Shown here piece after piece: positions 1-10,551 of a DNA stretch of 64,000 bases. The DNA is from Microcyclospora pomicola (taxonomy: Eukaryota; Ascomycota; Dothideomycetes; Capnodiales). The notes beneath the pieces are model-generated. The model worked only from the letters and a program-made list of their open reading frames with translations. It had not been told where the DNA came from and ran no database searches. Positions within the stretch are counted from its first letter, which is position 1. The number at the start of each line of letters is the position of its first letter. The DNA lies in contig NHNY01000001.1 of the NCBI GenBank assembly GCA_002786065.1, positions 1,612,001-1,676,000 of the forward strand. Direction: 5' to 3'. A program made the position numbers and the translations under genes.

Positions 1-298
1 GGGATGGAAGTGGCGCGGCCGAATATTGCCTGGGTCAGGCGAGGTCTATGCTCGCCAAGGTTGGGGCAAGAGGGCAAAGCGAGAATATGCCAAGAGGAAA
101 GGGTGAGACAGGAAGACAAGTTGCGACAGTCAAGAACCACGTCCAGATTCTGCAGGCCTCGATTCATGCCCAGTCGGATGTGACATAGATAGGTTGACGA
201 GGTTTACCTAATCTATTTATATTATCACGAAAACCAATAAACCAAACCTTTCACGATTTGCTCAAACCGGGTGGACAGAACACGTGAAGACACTCCGA
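1..298. other. Left-edge intergenic DNA with possible partial ORF
   Basis: This lies downstream of the MFS gene stop codon. On the minus strand an ATG at about 167-165 opens a frame of 55 codons that runs off the left edge without a stop. Its opening is CT-rich and looks more like a fungal 5' leader than coding sequence, and I recognise no domain. A CACGTG hexamer sits at 281-286. The neighbouring sequence is needed to decide whether a gene starts here. Confidence 0.3.
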
Positions 299-2261
299 TC
301 ATGTCTGCAAGTCTACGCGTGATGATGGCTTGCGCTTCCAGAAGGCCATGGTAGGCCAGCGATTGGCATCGCCGTCAAGATGGCAGAGGGTGAGGATGTT
401 GTGGCGGTGGAAGAAGGCGCGGTTCCGCTTGCCGAGGATATCTGATGCAATCTTGGTTAGTGACGTAGGTCTCAGGAGAAGTAGACTCTACAGTGATGTA
501 GACGACGGGTGGGAGATGTGGAGGGCGATACTTACACATGGGAATGGTCAAGCAGCAGATCGCGACCTGCACGCTCGCGAGGCCGACGAAGACGGGCCGG
601 ACGCCGGCGTCGTTGAGCCAGTCGTAGGCGCTGTACGTCAAGCCGAAGCTGAAGATGTTCTTGAAGATGAGCAGGCAGGTGAAGCCCTCGACGGCGATGT
701 CGCGGTGGGCGTCGACGATGTACAGCGCCGAGGCGACGGCGCCGATGACCATGCCCATGACCTCGAGGGCGAAGAAAAAGTCGGGCCAGAACCAGCCGTA
801 GCGGAAGGTGTCGGCGGCCGTGATGCCGAAGCCGTACAGGCCCGCGCAGCCGAGGATCAGCTGGGGGATGACGAGCACGAGGCGGAACTCGGGCTCGTAG
901 ATGCCGTGGTTGCGCTTCGTCATGAACTTGACCAGGGGGTCGGAGAGCGCGCCGGCCAGGACGAAGCCGAGGATCGCGCCGATGAAGGCCCCCGTGTACA
1001 TGTATCCGGTCTTGACTTCGTCGAACCATAATGGCGGGCCCAGCATGATGGCCGCGAGCACGATGCCGATAAAGACGGTCCAGCCGATGAGCGCGCCCTG
1101 GATCAGGCAGGCCCAGAAGATGCCCGGGTGGAAGAAGAGCGGGAGCGGACGGATGACTAGCTTAAAGAACGAGTCGTTCGTCTTGCGACCGCTGAACGGC
1201 ATGATGCTGGCGCGCGAGAAGAACTTGTGGGTTGAGGTGGGCTCATGCGTGATGGGGGAGGCTGAGTCCGTGCCGGAGTGTTGCATCTCGATCGCCTCGC
1301 TTTTGTTGTAGAGTGCGCCGTTAGGTGTGTCCGACTGCGGTTGAGTCGACTCCGATTTATCGTAGAACTGAGTGCTTGATTGCTCGACCACCGACTGGCC
1401 ATGGGGCGATGTGGCGAGATCGGTGTTGAAACGATCCTCGCGCACGAACGCGGTCTCTGGGACGAAGAAAATTACGAGTGGCAACATGATGGCAGTGAAG
1501 ATTGCCAGAAGGTAGAAAGACCATTGCCAGCCAATGCTGTCGGTGAGCTTTCCAATGATGATCGGAGTGCCAAAGGCTCCTCCAAACAAGCATAGATTGC
1601 TGAGACCCATGCGTAGACCACGTTCGTGGACGAAGTAGAGGTCGCCAATGCTGGCATTGACCAACGCCTCAAACGGCGCGAGGCCGACGCCCTGGAAGAA
1701 ACGTGCTGCCATGAGCGAGTTGTAGTTGTGATTGCTTGCACCTCCCCATATCGAGCTGAGGATGATGATGACCGTACCCAGCAGGTATAGATGTCTCTTT
1801 CCCCAGACTCGCGCGGATGCGACGAAGAAGAAACCAGCAATGCCCACGCCCAGCAAGTGGTAGCCGGTCAACAAGGCAATGTCGGTGAAGGAGCGCGAGA
1901 AGTACAGCGTCAGGGTGAGCGTGTTGGCTGCCAGCAGCGGCGAGAGGGTCGAGGCGATGACGGAGAGCAGACACAGGACCAGCGTGACCACGTCGCGTCG
2001 CCAGAGAGGCCAGTTGAGCGGATCGTTGGGGTCATCGCTAGGCTGGGGGACAAGAATGATGCCGTCCTTGTTGTGTTTGACGTGGTCTTTGCGCGAGGCG
2101 GCTGCAGCGAGAGGATCGAGGTCTTCGAGGGTTGCAGTGCCTAGGTATCTTACTGCGTTAGAAGTTGTAGATTTGCAAGCGCCATTCGCGGTGGTGCCTT
2201 GGATTGTTCATTGTGATGTGGCTTGTCATAGACCGTAGCACTCACCGGGTACATGCTGCAT
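299..2261 (-). CDS. MFS transporter, fungal DHA1-like (three exons)
   Basis: A major facilitator superfamily transporter of the plasma membrane. Exons as I read them are 2246-2261, 536-2140 and 299-441, giving 587 residues. The first exon is only 16 nt (MQHVP) and splices into GTATLEDLDPL, the usual HVPGT-type start of this fungal clade. The motif DPNDPLNWP (about residues 42-50) precedes the first membrane helix. About twelve hydrophobic helices follow, with a long Ser/Thr-rich cytosolic loop in the middle (about residues 240-310). The third exon restores the family ending with GKRNRAFFHRHNI. Both introns carry CTAAC branch motifs and AG acceptors. The family exports or imports small organic compounds such as drugs or polyamines; the substrate cannot be read from the sequence. 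No biosynthetic cluster surrounds it. Confidence 0.9.
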
Positions 2262-3074
2262 GGAGCGGCTTTCCAACACGCCGAGACCCATGGCGGAGGA
2301 GGATCGCAGCGCACCTCGCCGTCAACGAATACGCAGGATGGGCGGCCGACACGAATGTCGCTGCTGTGGTCTCGTCTATCGGCACTTCTTCCAGCAAATC
2401 GTAAGTAGGGATTCCTTGAAGCAGGGATGCGGTCCGTGACCTTCTGGAGCAAGTCGAGCAAGCGAGATGTGGGCAGGAGAGGGATTGAGCTGAGCCGTGT
2501 AGATGGTCAGATGCACTGAACAGCAGACGATATGGAAGAAACACAGAGAGGAGAGCAGGGTCTACCACCCCCAGGCGTTATAGGGCACTACTGGTGTCAA
2601 CATACAACCTACGACTGGTCGCATTTGTTGCTGGATAACAAGAATGTAGGGTAGTTGGTCCAGTCCAGTCAAGTCGGCTCATCTCAGCGCGACGTCCAAT
2701 CAGGCCAGACACCGCCAGAAGCCGCCGTCTGCTCCACGTCGATCATGCACGCTAGCAAACGTGCGGTGGTGCGAGTCATGAATAGAATAGAATAGACTTC
2801 TGGAAGTTCGACCTCACTTGGAATAAATGTCAAGGAAGAAGCTTAAACATCGGCATGATCCTATACTATAACGACGATACTTTCTCACGATCCTGACAGC
2901 AGGCCGGGAGGGCTCCATCTGCCATCTGAAGGAATCATTGAGTCATCTAAGACATTGAGTAGAATCCAGCAGTCGGCACACACTGGACTTTGAATTAGAG
3001 ATACAGAACTCCCCAGGCTTGTTCTCCCTCAATTCCAAGATACCGAGCCTTTAGGCGCAGGCCTGATTAACAGC
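2262..3074. promoter_or_regulatory. Divergent promoter region, MFS transporter / eIF2B gamma
   Basis: An 813-bp spacer between two divergently transcribed genes. A CCAAT box lies at 2696-2700. The half upstream of eIF2B gamma contains several short open frames: ATG-TAG at 2644, ATG with 17 codons at 2745-2795, and ATG with 15 codons at 2827-2871. These would be uORFs if they are transcribed. A short GAATA-type tandem stretch lies near 2778-2795. The transcription start is unknown. Confidence 0.4.
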
Positions 3075-4844
3075 ATGCCTCACGCCACCATGCCGTCTCC
3101 AGGCTTGCAGGCCTTCATCCTCTGCGGGCCTGGCGTGTCTCTCAACACCTTCACATCCAATCCCAAGGACTTCCCCAAGGCTCTAGTACCCATCGCCAAC
3201 CGGCCGATGGTGTGGTATCCTTTAGACTGGTGCTACCGGATGGGCATCACTAATATCACCCTGGTCACTCCCGCAGAGTCAGCTCCTCCACTGGAAGCCG
3301 CGCTCAAGCTCGACGTCTGGCTCACCAGTCTGCCTTCCCCAAAGCCAGACATCATTGCGCCAGAGGCTCTCACACAGACTACCGGCACTGGTGATATCCT
3401 ACGCTTGCCCGAGGTCAAGAAGCGGATCACTTCAGATTTCGTGATCCTGCCCTGCGACCTCATCTCAGAACTGGATGGGACCAAGTTCGTACAGCAATGG
3501 ATGACGCTTTCTTCCTCGGCAAGCTCCGGGATCAACAGCAACCGCAAGGGTGGTCTTGCGGTCTTCTATCCCACACAGGGGCTCGAACACATCAGCCACA
3601 AGAAAGACGAAACGGACTTTGCGGCTACGGTTCCTTTGCCCTCGCCTCCAGTCCCGGCGCCATCTGGGTCGCTTCGACCGAACGTCGAACAACTGGTCCT
3701 GAACATGCCGACCGACACGCTCAACGACAAACTAGAAGAGGGGAAGGGATTCCTGCGTCTACGTCAAAGTCTACTCAACAAGCACGCTCGTGTCAAGCTA
3801 CGGATGAAGTACCGTGACGCCCACGTGTACATTTTCCCGAAATGGATCAAAGACTTCGCTGCGGCGAATGAAAGATTCGACTCCATCAGCGAGGATGTGC
3901 TCGGGTGGTGGGCCAAAGCGACGTGGCAAGATGGGCTGGCGCAGAAGCTCGGGCTGGATGAGATCCTCGCCGATAAGCAAGCCACGCCGAACGAAGCCGA
4001 CGGCGAGACGACCGAAGAATCGATCGACATGGACCCAGCGATCATATCGAGCACCAAGACCGTGCCCGCAAAGCCATCTGATAGCACCCCACAATTCGCC
4101 TCTCGAATAGGTCCAATCTCTCTCACGGCCCCAGCCACGTTCACGCTCCCTCCGATCCACGCCTACATGGCTCCCGTCCCCACCCCCTCACACCCACAGC
4201 CCCTAATCCGCCGCATCGACACGACCCACCAACTGCTGGCCGTCTCCCTGCACCTCGCCAAGACCCACCCCGAGACGCACCCGCTGGCGCACGAGCACAA
4301 GATCCACCCGACCGCGCAGATCGGCCTGCAGTCGCGCGTCGCGCACGAGGACAGCCTGGTTGGCGAGAACGCCACGCTCGGCACCCGCGTCAACGTCAAG
4401 GAGTCCATCATCGGCGCCAACTGCGTCATCGGCAACAACGCCCGCCTCACCCGCTGCCTGCTCATGGAGGGCGTCCACGTCGGCGACGGCGTGCAGTTGA
4501 CTGGCTGCATCGTCGGGCGTCGCGCGCGTATCGAGGGCGTTGCGAAAGTGGTGGATGGCGCAGCTGCTGGGGCTGCCACCGCTGCGGCGGATGCCGTGGT
4601 CCCGACGGCGGGCAAGAAGGGCAAGCGGAAGAAGACCGAGGACGGCGAGGACGAGCGCACGAAATTGACGGAGTGCGAGGTCGCGCCGCATTTCGTCGTC
4701 GAGGCTGGGACGGAGGCCAAGGGGGAGAAGCTGATGGCGTTTGATACGGAGGATCTGGAAGGGTTGGATTTGGATGATGATCAGGATGAGGATGAGGAAG
4801 TGGATGGAGAAGACGATGCTGGGGATGAGGATCTCATGGCGTGA
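3075..4844 (+). CDS. GCD1: Translation initiation factor eIF2B, gamma subunit
   Basis: The gamma subunit of eIF2B, the guanine nucleotide exchange factor for eIF2 in the cytosol and part of the catalytic gamma-epsilon pair. It is one exon encoding 589 residues, close to yeast Gcd1 (578). The N-terminus holds a nucleotidyltransferase-like fold (about 8-300), seen in ILCGPGVSLNTFTS, FPKALVPIANRPMV and DFVILPCDLIS. From about 409 a left-handed beta-helix of hexapeptide repeats begins (IHPTAQIG, SIIGANCVIGNNARL, VHVGDGVQLTG). The C-terminus is a very acidic tail (about 560-589). A second in-frame ATG at 3090 sits in a near-ideal GCCACCATG context, so initiation may be at either codon. The gene converges on ARPC1, with 70 bp between the stop codons. 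Confidence 0.95.
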   Translation: MPHATMPSPGLQAFILCGPGVSLNTFTSNPKDFPKALVPIANRPMVWYPLDWCYRMGITNITLVTPAESAPPLEAALKLDVWLTSLPSPKPDIIAPEALTQTTGTGDILRLPEVKKRITSDFVILPCDLISELDGTKFVQQWMTLSSSASSGINSNRKGGLAVFYPTQGLEHISHKKDETDFAATVPLPSPPVPAPSGSLRPNVEQLVLNMPTDTLNDKLEEGKGFLRLRQSLLNKHARVKLRMKYRDAHVYIFPKWIKDFAAANERFDSISEDVLGWWAKATWQDGLAQKLGLDEILADKQATPNEADGETTEESIDMDPAIISSTKTVPAKPSDSTPQFASRIGPISLTAPATFTLPPIHAYMAPVPTPSHPQPLIRRIDTTHQLLAVSLHLAKTHPETHPLAHEHKIHPTAQIGLQSRVAHEDSLVGENATLGTRVNVKESIIGANCVIGNNARLTRCLLMEGVHVGDGVQLTGCIVGRRARIEGVAKVVDGAAAGAATAAADAVVPTAGKKGKRKKTEDGEDERTKLTECEVAPHFVVEAGTEAKGEKLMAFDTEDLEGLDLDDDQDEDEEVDGEDDAGDEDLMA

Positions 4845-4914
4845 TTTCTTTATGTAGCATTTATGGGTCATGATATTCATGACTAGCACGGCCTGAACCA
4901 TGCATATCTATCGT

Positions 4915-6015
4915 CTACAACTTCCACACAATGATCCGGCCATCCACGCCACCCGTGCTGATCTGCGAGACCTGCCCGCCCGCCGCCGCATACGCGCGGA
5001 CCGTGTTGATACTGTTCTGGTGCAGCGTGCGCAGCTTCGTATCATCCGCGCCCGTGCTCGCGCGACCCTTCAGGTCCATCGAGCGGAACATGTTCAGCGC
5101 GCTCTCCTCGCGCTGCTCCGTACCCTTGCCGCTGTCCTTCTCCAACGAGCCCGTCAACTGCCACCCGCTCTCATCGCCCGCGAACCGATACACGCCGCAG
5201 TCGTACCCGGCAGCCACCATTTCCGACTCAGAGGTCCACAGCAGCGACGTGAACGGCAACAGCTGCGTGGCGATGTTGATGACAGCCTGCGGCGGCTGCT
5301 CGGGGGCAGACGGGTAGACGACGGTGACGGAGCTGTCGTGGGCGCAAAAGGCCAGGGCGTTGCCGGAGGGCGAGAAGGCGACGTCGTGGATCCAGCCGGC
5401 AGCGGCGTTGAGGTACTCGCCGCAGACGGTGTTGAAGGGCAGGCGCTCGCCCCACGCGCTGGGCTCTGGGCGCGCGTCGGTGCCCTTGACGAAGGAGCTG
5501 AAGACGCGCGCGTGCCCGTCGGTGCTGCCGGCGGCCAGCAGCACGCTGTTGGGGTGCCACGCCACCGAGGTGACGGTGCTGCGCAGCGGCTTCTTGACGT
5601 GCTTCGACACCCACCAGTCGTTCTCCTCCTCGAAGTAGCAGACGGCGATGATGCGCGCGCCGCTGCCCACGGCGAACTTGGTCTCTGACGGCGACCAGCG
5701 CACACATGTGGCTGCGCGGTTGATGCGCAGCAACACGAGCGTCGGCTTCCATTCGCCGGTGGACGAGGGCTCCCAGACGTAGGCGTTCCGGTCTTGCGAG
5801 CAGGTCACGATACGACCGCTTTGAGGGGCGATATCAACGCCCGTGATGGTCTTGTCGTGGCCGCGGAGCTCGTCTTGGAGCTTGAAGGCATTGCCGGATC
5901 GGTGGTAGAGCTCGACGGCGTTGTCGCGGGCCACAGCGAGCGTGCTGCGGTCGGTGGAGAAGGAGTGGTCGGCGATGGGCGCGTGGAAAAGGTGGTGGAC
6001 TTCGGGAGCTGCCAT
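4915..6015 (-). CDS. ARC40: Actin-related protein 2/3 complex subunit 1 (ARPC1)
   Basis: The WD40 subunit of the Arp2/3 complex, which nucleates branched actin at endocytic patches and hyphal tips. It is a single exon of 366 residues starting at MAAPEVHHLF; an upstream in-frame ATG at 6033 would add six residues but does not match the family start. The beta-propeller is visible from ITGVDIAPQSGRIVTCSQDR and AYVW through TSVAWHPNSVLLAAGSTDG to the last strand, TGGVDGRIIVWKL. The signature ITGVDIAP...VTCSQDRNAYVW and the poorly conserved loop before the last repeat (SMDLKGR...) are typical of ARPC1. Length matches the family (about 370-385). It is tail to tail with eIF2B gamma. Confidence 0.95.
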   Translation of the reverse strand: MAAPEVHHLFHAPIADHSFSTDRSTLAVARDNAVELYHRSGNAFKLQDELRGHDKTITGVDIAPQSGRIVTCSQDRNAYVWEPSSTGEWKPTLVLLRINRAATCVRWSPSETKFAVGSGARIIAVCYFEEENDWWVSKHVKKPLRSTVTSVAWHPNSVLLAAGSTDGHARVFSSFVKGTDARPEPSAWGERLPFNTVCGEYLNAAAGWIHDVAFSPSGNALAFCAHDSSVTVVYPSAPEQPPQAVINIATQLLPFTSLLWTSESEMVAAGYDCGVYRFAGDESGWQLTGSLEKDSGKGTEQREESALNMFRSMDLKGRASTGADDTKLRTLHQNSINTVRAYAAAGGQVSQISTGGVDGRIIVWKL

Positions 6016-6790
6016 GGTGGATTGCGAAAGCACAGCAGGAGGGGTGAGGTCTCGACTGCTGTGGTGTTGGTCTCTGAACCTAGGTAGTGAACGTGTGGAG
6101 TGAATTGGAGATGTGATGTAAAAGTGCTGGTTGCAGTTCTGTATTACTGCCTGATGGGGATGACGGAAATGTGGGGTTCAAGTGTTGCGTCCTCTCCCCG
6201 CCCCTATGGTCAGTGTCCTCGTATTCACTCGCCTTCCATGCACATGAGACACAACGATACGAATGGTCCATCCACGCCCGTATATGGTCGTTGCGTGACA
6301 TTACATGTCGGTGTGTAAGACATTTGCGCATCTGGCCTGAATTGTGACTTCAGAGCATCGGGAAGACAGATGAGGCCTCGGTGGGCGACTGGTATTTGCA
6401 AACGTAGGTAACAAGATACTGTGGAACGCAAGTGGATGGGACATATGATGAGCGACTCGCATATTCATAAGTGGATCTGCGGCTACGATGAACGGCCAAG
6501 ACCGAAGACTATACAAGAAGACTCTGTTTGACGATTGCGCTTCCACCCATGATCATCCTCGACCACCGCGCAGATGAATGATCAGGACACTGTCCGTTAT
6601 TGGAGGTCATTGATGATGTTATGTTACCGAAGCTCGTACTTTGGAAGATGTTGGTGGAACCTCCGAGCGATACAGTGGCAACGTGACAGGGTTGTGTTCT
6701 GCGTATCTGTACATCGAAACTGTCATCGAGCATATCTATTGCAAAGCCTGTATTCGAGGTATTTTTCAGCACTGTCCCGCGCGTCCGAGT
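6016..6790. other. Intergenic region: ARPC1 promoter and OAT 3' flank
   Basis: A 775-bp spacer between two minus-strand genes. It holds the ARPC1 promoter on its left and the ornithine aminotransferase 3' region on its right. A TACCTAGGTA-like motif lies near 6079-6087. Open frames up to 95 codons occur on both strands but have no recognisable domain and no splice-supported extension. I see nothing else. Confidence 0.4.
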
Positions 6791-8299
6791 CTAGTTCTCG
6801 ATGCCAATGTGCACATTCTTCTCGCCTTCCGGCAAGACCTTCTCTTCCTTCGCTCCCTTGAGGGTGGGTAGCTCCTTGACAGCTTCCTCGATAATTTGGA
6901 GGGCAGTCTGGATCTCGGCTTCGGTGATGACGAGCGGCGGCGCTAAGCGAATGATGTTCTGGTGGGTGGGTTTGGCCTGTGAAGCGCCGTTAGCGCTGTG
7001 GTTGGACTCATGTTTTACATGTGCGATCTTCAGAGCACGGCCTACCAGAAGTCCTTTCTCCTTCATCAACATGCAGAGATCCCATGCGCTGTGTCCGCCC
7101 GTTTTCGACTCGTCGATGATGATGGCGTTCAATAGACCCTTGCCCCGGATCAAAGTGATCATATCATCTCGTGATTGAATATCACGCAGACCTTGGCGGA
7201 AAACCTCACCCAGGTGTTGAGCGCGTTCTACCAAGTTCTCTTCCTCTACGATTTCGAGTGCTTTGATTGCAACGGCCGAGCCGAGAGGGTTGCCGCCGTA
7301 CGTGGAACCGTGCGTGCCAGGCTCTACCGTGAGCATGACTTCCTTGCTGCCAAGTACACAGGAGACTGGGTACATGCCTCCTGAAATGGCCTTACCGAGG
7401 AGTACCAAGTCAGGTTTGATACCGCTCCACTCGTGGCACAGCAAGCGACCTGTTCGTGCAATACCAGTCTGAATCTCGTCACAGATGAGCAGAACGTTGT
7501 GCTTTGTGCAGAGATCGCGTAGGCTCTTGAGGTAGTCTTCCTCGGGTACGACGATACCAGCTTCGCCTTGGATAGGCTCGACGAGAATAGCGGCCGTCTC
7601 CTTACCATGTGCCTCGAGCACTTCTTCGATCGCCTTCACATCATTGTAGGGGATTGGTTTGCCGGTGCTGGGGTTCACAGAACCGATGTTAGGCAGGTAA
7701 GGACCGTAGTTGTCTCTGCTTTCCGGGTCGGTGGACATGGTGATGGCGGCGAACGTCCGACCGTGGAAGTTCTCCTGCACACTGAACACCCAAGCCTTGT
7801 CCTTCGGTATACCCTTCGACTTGTATCCCCATTTCCTCGCAATCTTCACGGCGGTCTCTACTGCTTCAGCACCAGTGTTCATGGGCAGTACCATCTCGAA
7901 GCCCGTCATAGAAGTGATCTTCTCCGCAAACTTAGGGAAGACATCGTTGTAGAAGGCTCTGCTGCTCAGCGTCAAGCGAGATGCCTGGTCCGTGAGTGCC
8001 TGAATGAGCTTGGGATGGCAATGGCCTTGATTCACGGCCGAATATGCAGAAAGGAAGTCGAGGTAGTGCTTGCCCTCAGGATCCCAAACGGAGCAGCCAG
8101 ACGCCTTGGCGAAAACTATCGGTAGCGGATGGTAGTTGTGTGCTGCGAACTTGGCCTCGGAGGACATCGCTGACTCGGATGAGGTCGCATGGTATGCTGA
8201 CGGCGCCGTGGATGATGGAGTGAAAGTGGCGGCTTTGACGTTGAGTCCGTTGGTGGCAGCGTGGCCATTGACGGGTTCTTCGATGGCCATGGGCGCCAT
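6791..8299 (-). CDS. CAR2: Ornithine aminotransferase
   Basis: A PLP-dependent class III aminotransferase that converts L-ornithine and 2-oxoglutarate to glutamate semialdehyde and glutamate, in arginine catabolism and proline formation. It is one exon encoding 502 residues. Family marks are the [15 protein letters not shown] segment, the cofactor-binding [10 protein letters not shown] (about 141-150), the cofactor Asp in [10 protein letters not shown] (D274) and the Schiff-base lysine in LGKAISGG (K303), followed by [11 protein letters not shown]. About 45 N-terminal residues precede the conserved fold. They are Ala/Ser/Thr-rich but not clearly a mitochondrial presequence, in keeping with the cytosolic enzyme of fungi. 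It shares a 1.2-kb divergent promoter region with the NAD(P)-binding protein gene. Confidence 0.96.
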   Translation of the reverse strand: MAPMAIEEPVNGHAATNGLNVKAATFTPSSTAPSAYHATSSESAMSSEAKFAAHNYHPLPIVFAKASGCSVWDPEGKHYLDFLSAYSAVNQGHCHPKLIQALTDQASRLTLSSRAFYNDVFPKFAEKITSMTGFEMVLPMNTGAEAVETAVKIARKWGYKSKGIPKDKAWVFSVQENFHGRTFAAITMSTDPESRDNYGPYLPNIGSVNPSTGKPIPYNDVKAIEEVLEAHGKETAAILVEPIQGEAGIVVPEEDYLKSLRDLCTKHNVLLICDEIQTGIARTGRLLCHEWSGIKPDLVLLGKAISGGMYPVSCVLGSKEVMLTVEPGTHGSTYGGNPLGSAVAIKALEIVEEENLVERAQHLGEVFRQGLRDIQSRDDMITLIRGKGLLNAIIIDESKTGGHSAWDLCMLMKEKGLLVGRALKIAHVKHESNHSANGASQAKPTHQNIIRLAPPLVITEAEIQTALQIIEEAVKELPTLKGAKEEKVLPEGEKNVHIGIEN

Positions 8300-9534
8300 T
8301 GTGCTGTCGTTTTGTCCGAAAAAACAAGATGATCGTGAAGATGAAATCTGCGCCTAGGTTGTATATCGTAGGCGGGTAATGCGACACGTGAAAGGTGTGC
8401 TGCAATGTGAGATGCTATCCAGAAAGTCTGCGAAGTCAAGTACAATGCGCCTCGGGAAGTGAAATATGTAGTAATGGAAGTGTGGTGAATGGCACAGCCA
8501 AAGCCGTCGCTTGCCCCACCAGCGCCCCACGTTTTGTCCTCAGGCTTCGGATCGAATCAACTTTAGAGGCAAGGCTTCATTCAAACTCGTTTCATGGCCT
8601 CACGTGCACTTACGTCGACCTTGAGTCTGGCCGCTTATTTGCGGTTCACCTCTTTCGCCTCTAGCATATCTAATTGCTTTTTATTTCGAATTGCGCGACC
8701 CGTCAAGGCAGACGCACGGCTTGCTGCGTTTTGCTCACGGAGTTGGCAACGGGACCGCTGCTATTGCTACGGTAGGTTGTGCTAGATTGACCGTTTCAAA
8801 GGTACGAATGCGTGGACGACCGGAAGTTGTGATATCGCCCGAGTACCGTTCCCAGTAGAAGCAGGTCGGGTCCAGCATGATGCGATTGAGAGAGGTCGTC
8901 TTGTCGTTGCCAAAGCCATAGTGGCCATTGAAACTCCAAGCCATCTATGGCTGCATGTACGGGACAAACAACACGAAAGCTGATGGGCGCGCCGCCGGGT
9001 CGAATGGTCATTGGCTCGCCAGGTTCTCCATATCGACCACATTACGAACGTGGTGCAGCATTTGACATACAAATCAAATGGACAAATAGGTTTGATCATG
9101 AGGAAGCGCGATGTTTCGTCCAAGGAGGCGACTCTCTGGCTGTTCACGTGACCGGACTTCTACAACCAATCGGGGCGGCTTCAATGCGAATGCGACCCTA
9201 GAGCATCCCGACTCCAGCGCCACCAGAATCCTCCTCACCTCATCCAGCATGAGTTGCTCCGTCTTCAGCTTGTGATCGTGTGGAAACGCCAGAATGCCTG
9301 CAATACCGCTATCGACAACGTACTATGTCGGCGGTCCACCTGAAGAGTTTCACCGACTGAGCTGGTACAAATAGCAGGCAAAGGTAGGCTGTTCGGAATC
9401 TCGTCTTCCCATCAAACACCATTCTCACCTTCTCACACCCTCATCTGCACGTTCGTACCCAAACGCAAGAGATCTCAAAGCTCCAAAGCAATTGATCCCG
9501 GTGCAGTCATCACATTCCAATCCAAGGCTCAACT
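8300..9534. promoter_or_regulatory. Divergent promoter region, OAT / NAD(P)-binding protein
   Basis: A 1.2-kb spacer between divergent genes. It contains three CACGTG palindromes (8385-8390, 8601-8606, 9145-9150); the last lies in the perfect 8-bp palindrome TCACGTGA. These are candidate bHLH (Cbf1/SREBP-type) sites. Minus-strand open frames around 8735-9147 are short, in different frames, and match nothing I recognise. Confidence 0.35.
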
Positions 9535-10388
9535 ATGTCTCAAACCATTGCATTCTTCGGAGCTACTGGCGGCTGCGCCGGTCACTGTCTTGTTGCAGCT
9601 CTGCGGTCCGCCCAACCGACCTTCCAATGCCGTGCCCTCGCTCGCACGCCCGAGAAGCTCATAAAAAGCATGCTGGAAAAGGGAGTCAGTCAACAGCAGC
9701 TCGACCAGCGTCTTACCATTGTTCAAGGCGATGCCAAAGATGTCGAGGCCGTCAAACGAACCTTGGTTGTGGGTGACGTTTCATCTGGGAACGTTGTTGA
9801 TAAGATCGTCTCCGGCATCGGTGAGTTATCCCGCAGAGCACGTCGTTCGTAAACCATTCTGATCACCCTTTTCTTCTCGTAGGAGGAACCCCAAAGCTGC
9901 AGGCTTCTTTGTACACCCCAGTCACCATCACCGACGAACATATCTGTCAGGATGCTTGTGCAACTCTCCTCAACGCCTTGCAGCAGCTGCCACCTATCAA
10001 TGCTAAGCCGTTCTTCGTCAATGTCTCTTCCACTGGATTGCCAGCAGAAGGAGCTCCTCGAGACGTGCCTTGGTCCATGATTCCGTTGTATCGCTGGGCT
10101 CTGCACACCATGCATGACGACAAGCGCGTTGTACAGCAGAAACTGGCTGAACATGCACGGCTCCCGGAAAATCTCATGGTGCTCCGCGGGTATGTCAATG
10201 TCAAACCCACGCATCTAGAAGACGGCCCGGCCAGGGGCCTGGGAGCTGTGAAAGTCGGCGTCGATGAGCATCCCGCGCTCGGGTACTCCATCAACAGGAG
10301 CGACGTGGGAGCCTTCATGTTCGAACACATGATCAAGTCGGATGCTCCGACGAAATGGGAAGGCAAGGGTGTTAGTCTCTGCTACTGA
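9535..10388 (+). CDS. NAD(P)-binding Rossmann protein (NmrA/atypical SDR-like)
   Basis: Two exons, 9535-9820 and 9883-10388, encode 263 residues; the 62-nt intron has a GTGAGT donor and a TTCTCGTAG acceptor. The first residues form a dinucleotide-binding motif, IAFFGATGGCAGHC (GxxGxxG type), followed by the Arg-bearing RALARTPEKL, as in NmrA-like and atypical short-chain dehydrogenase proteins. A middle segment reads KPFFVNVSSTGLP, the strand carrying the Ser of the SDR region, but no clear YxxxK catalytic pair is visible. It may therefore be a redox-sensing or binding protein and not an active reductase. The substrate is unknown. It converges on SHR3, 163 bp separating the stop codons. Confidence 0.8.
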
Positions 10389-10551
10389 GCAGGACACGAG
10401 TAGCGATGTTGCAACAAACCTTTTCTGTGTTCCTTTGCTTGAGTCTTCTGCGCGATATTCCCATTATACAACGCCATCTATTCATCTACCCTGACAATCT
10501 TTGTCCATCCAACAGTCCCTCATTCCTGCATCGGTAGAAACCACGACTTGT

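Noticed and set aside
330-1031. Long plus-strand open frame (233 codons)
   Set aside because: It is antisense to the MFS transporter exon; the composition (Asp/Glu/Ala/Val/Gly) is the usual mirror of GC-rich coding DNA.
4900-5688. Plus-strand open frame of 262 codons
   Set aside because: Antisense shadow of ARPC1; Arg/Leu/Ala-rich with no domain.
8735-9147. Minus-strand frames with a KH-like string (FRVVCPV)
   Set aside because: The GxxG loop and following helices of a KH domain are absent, and the frames disagree with each other.
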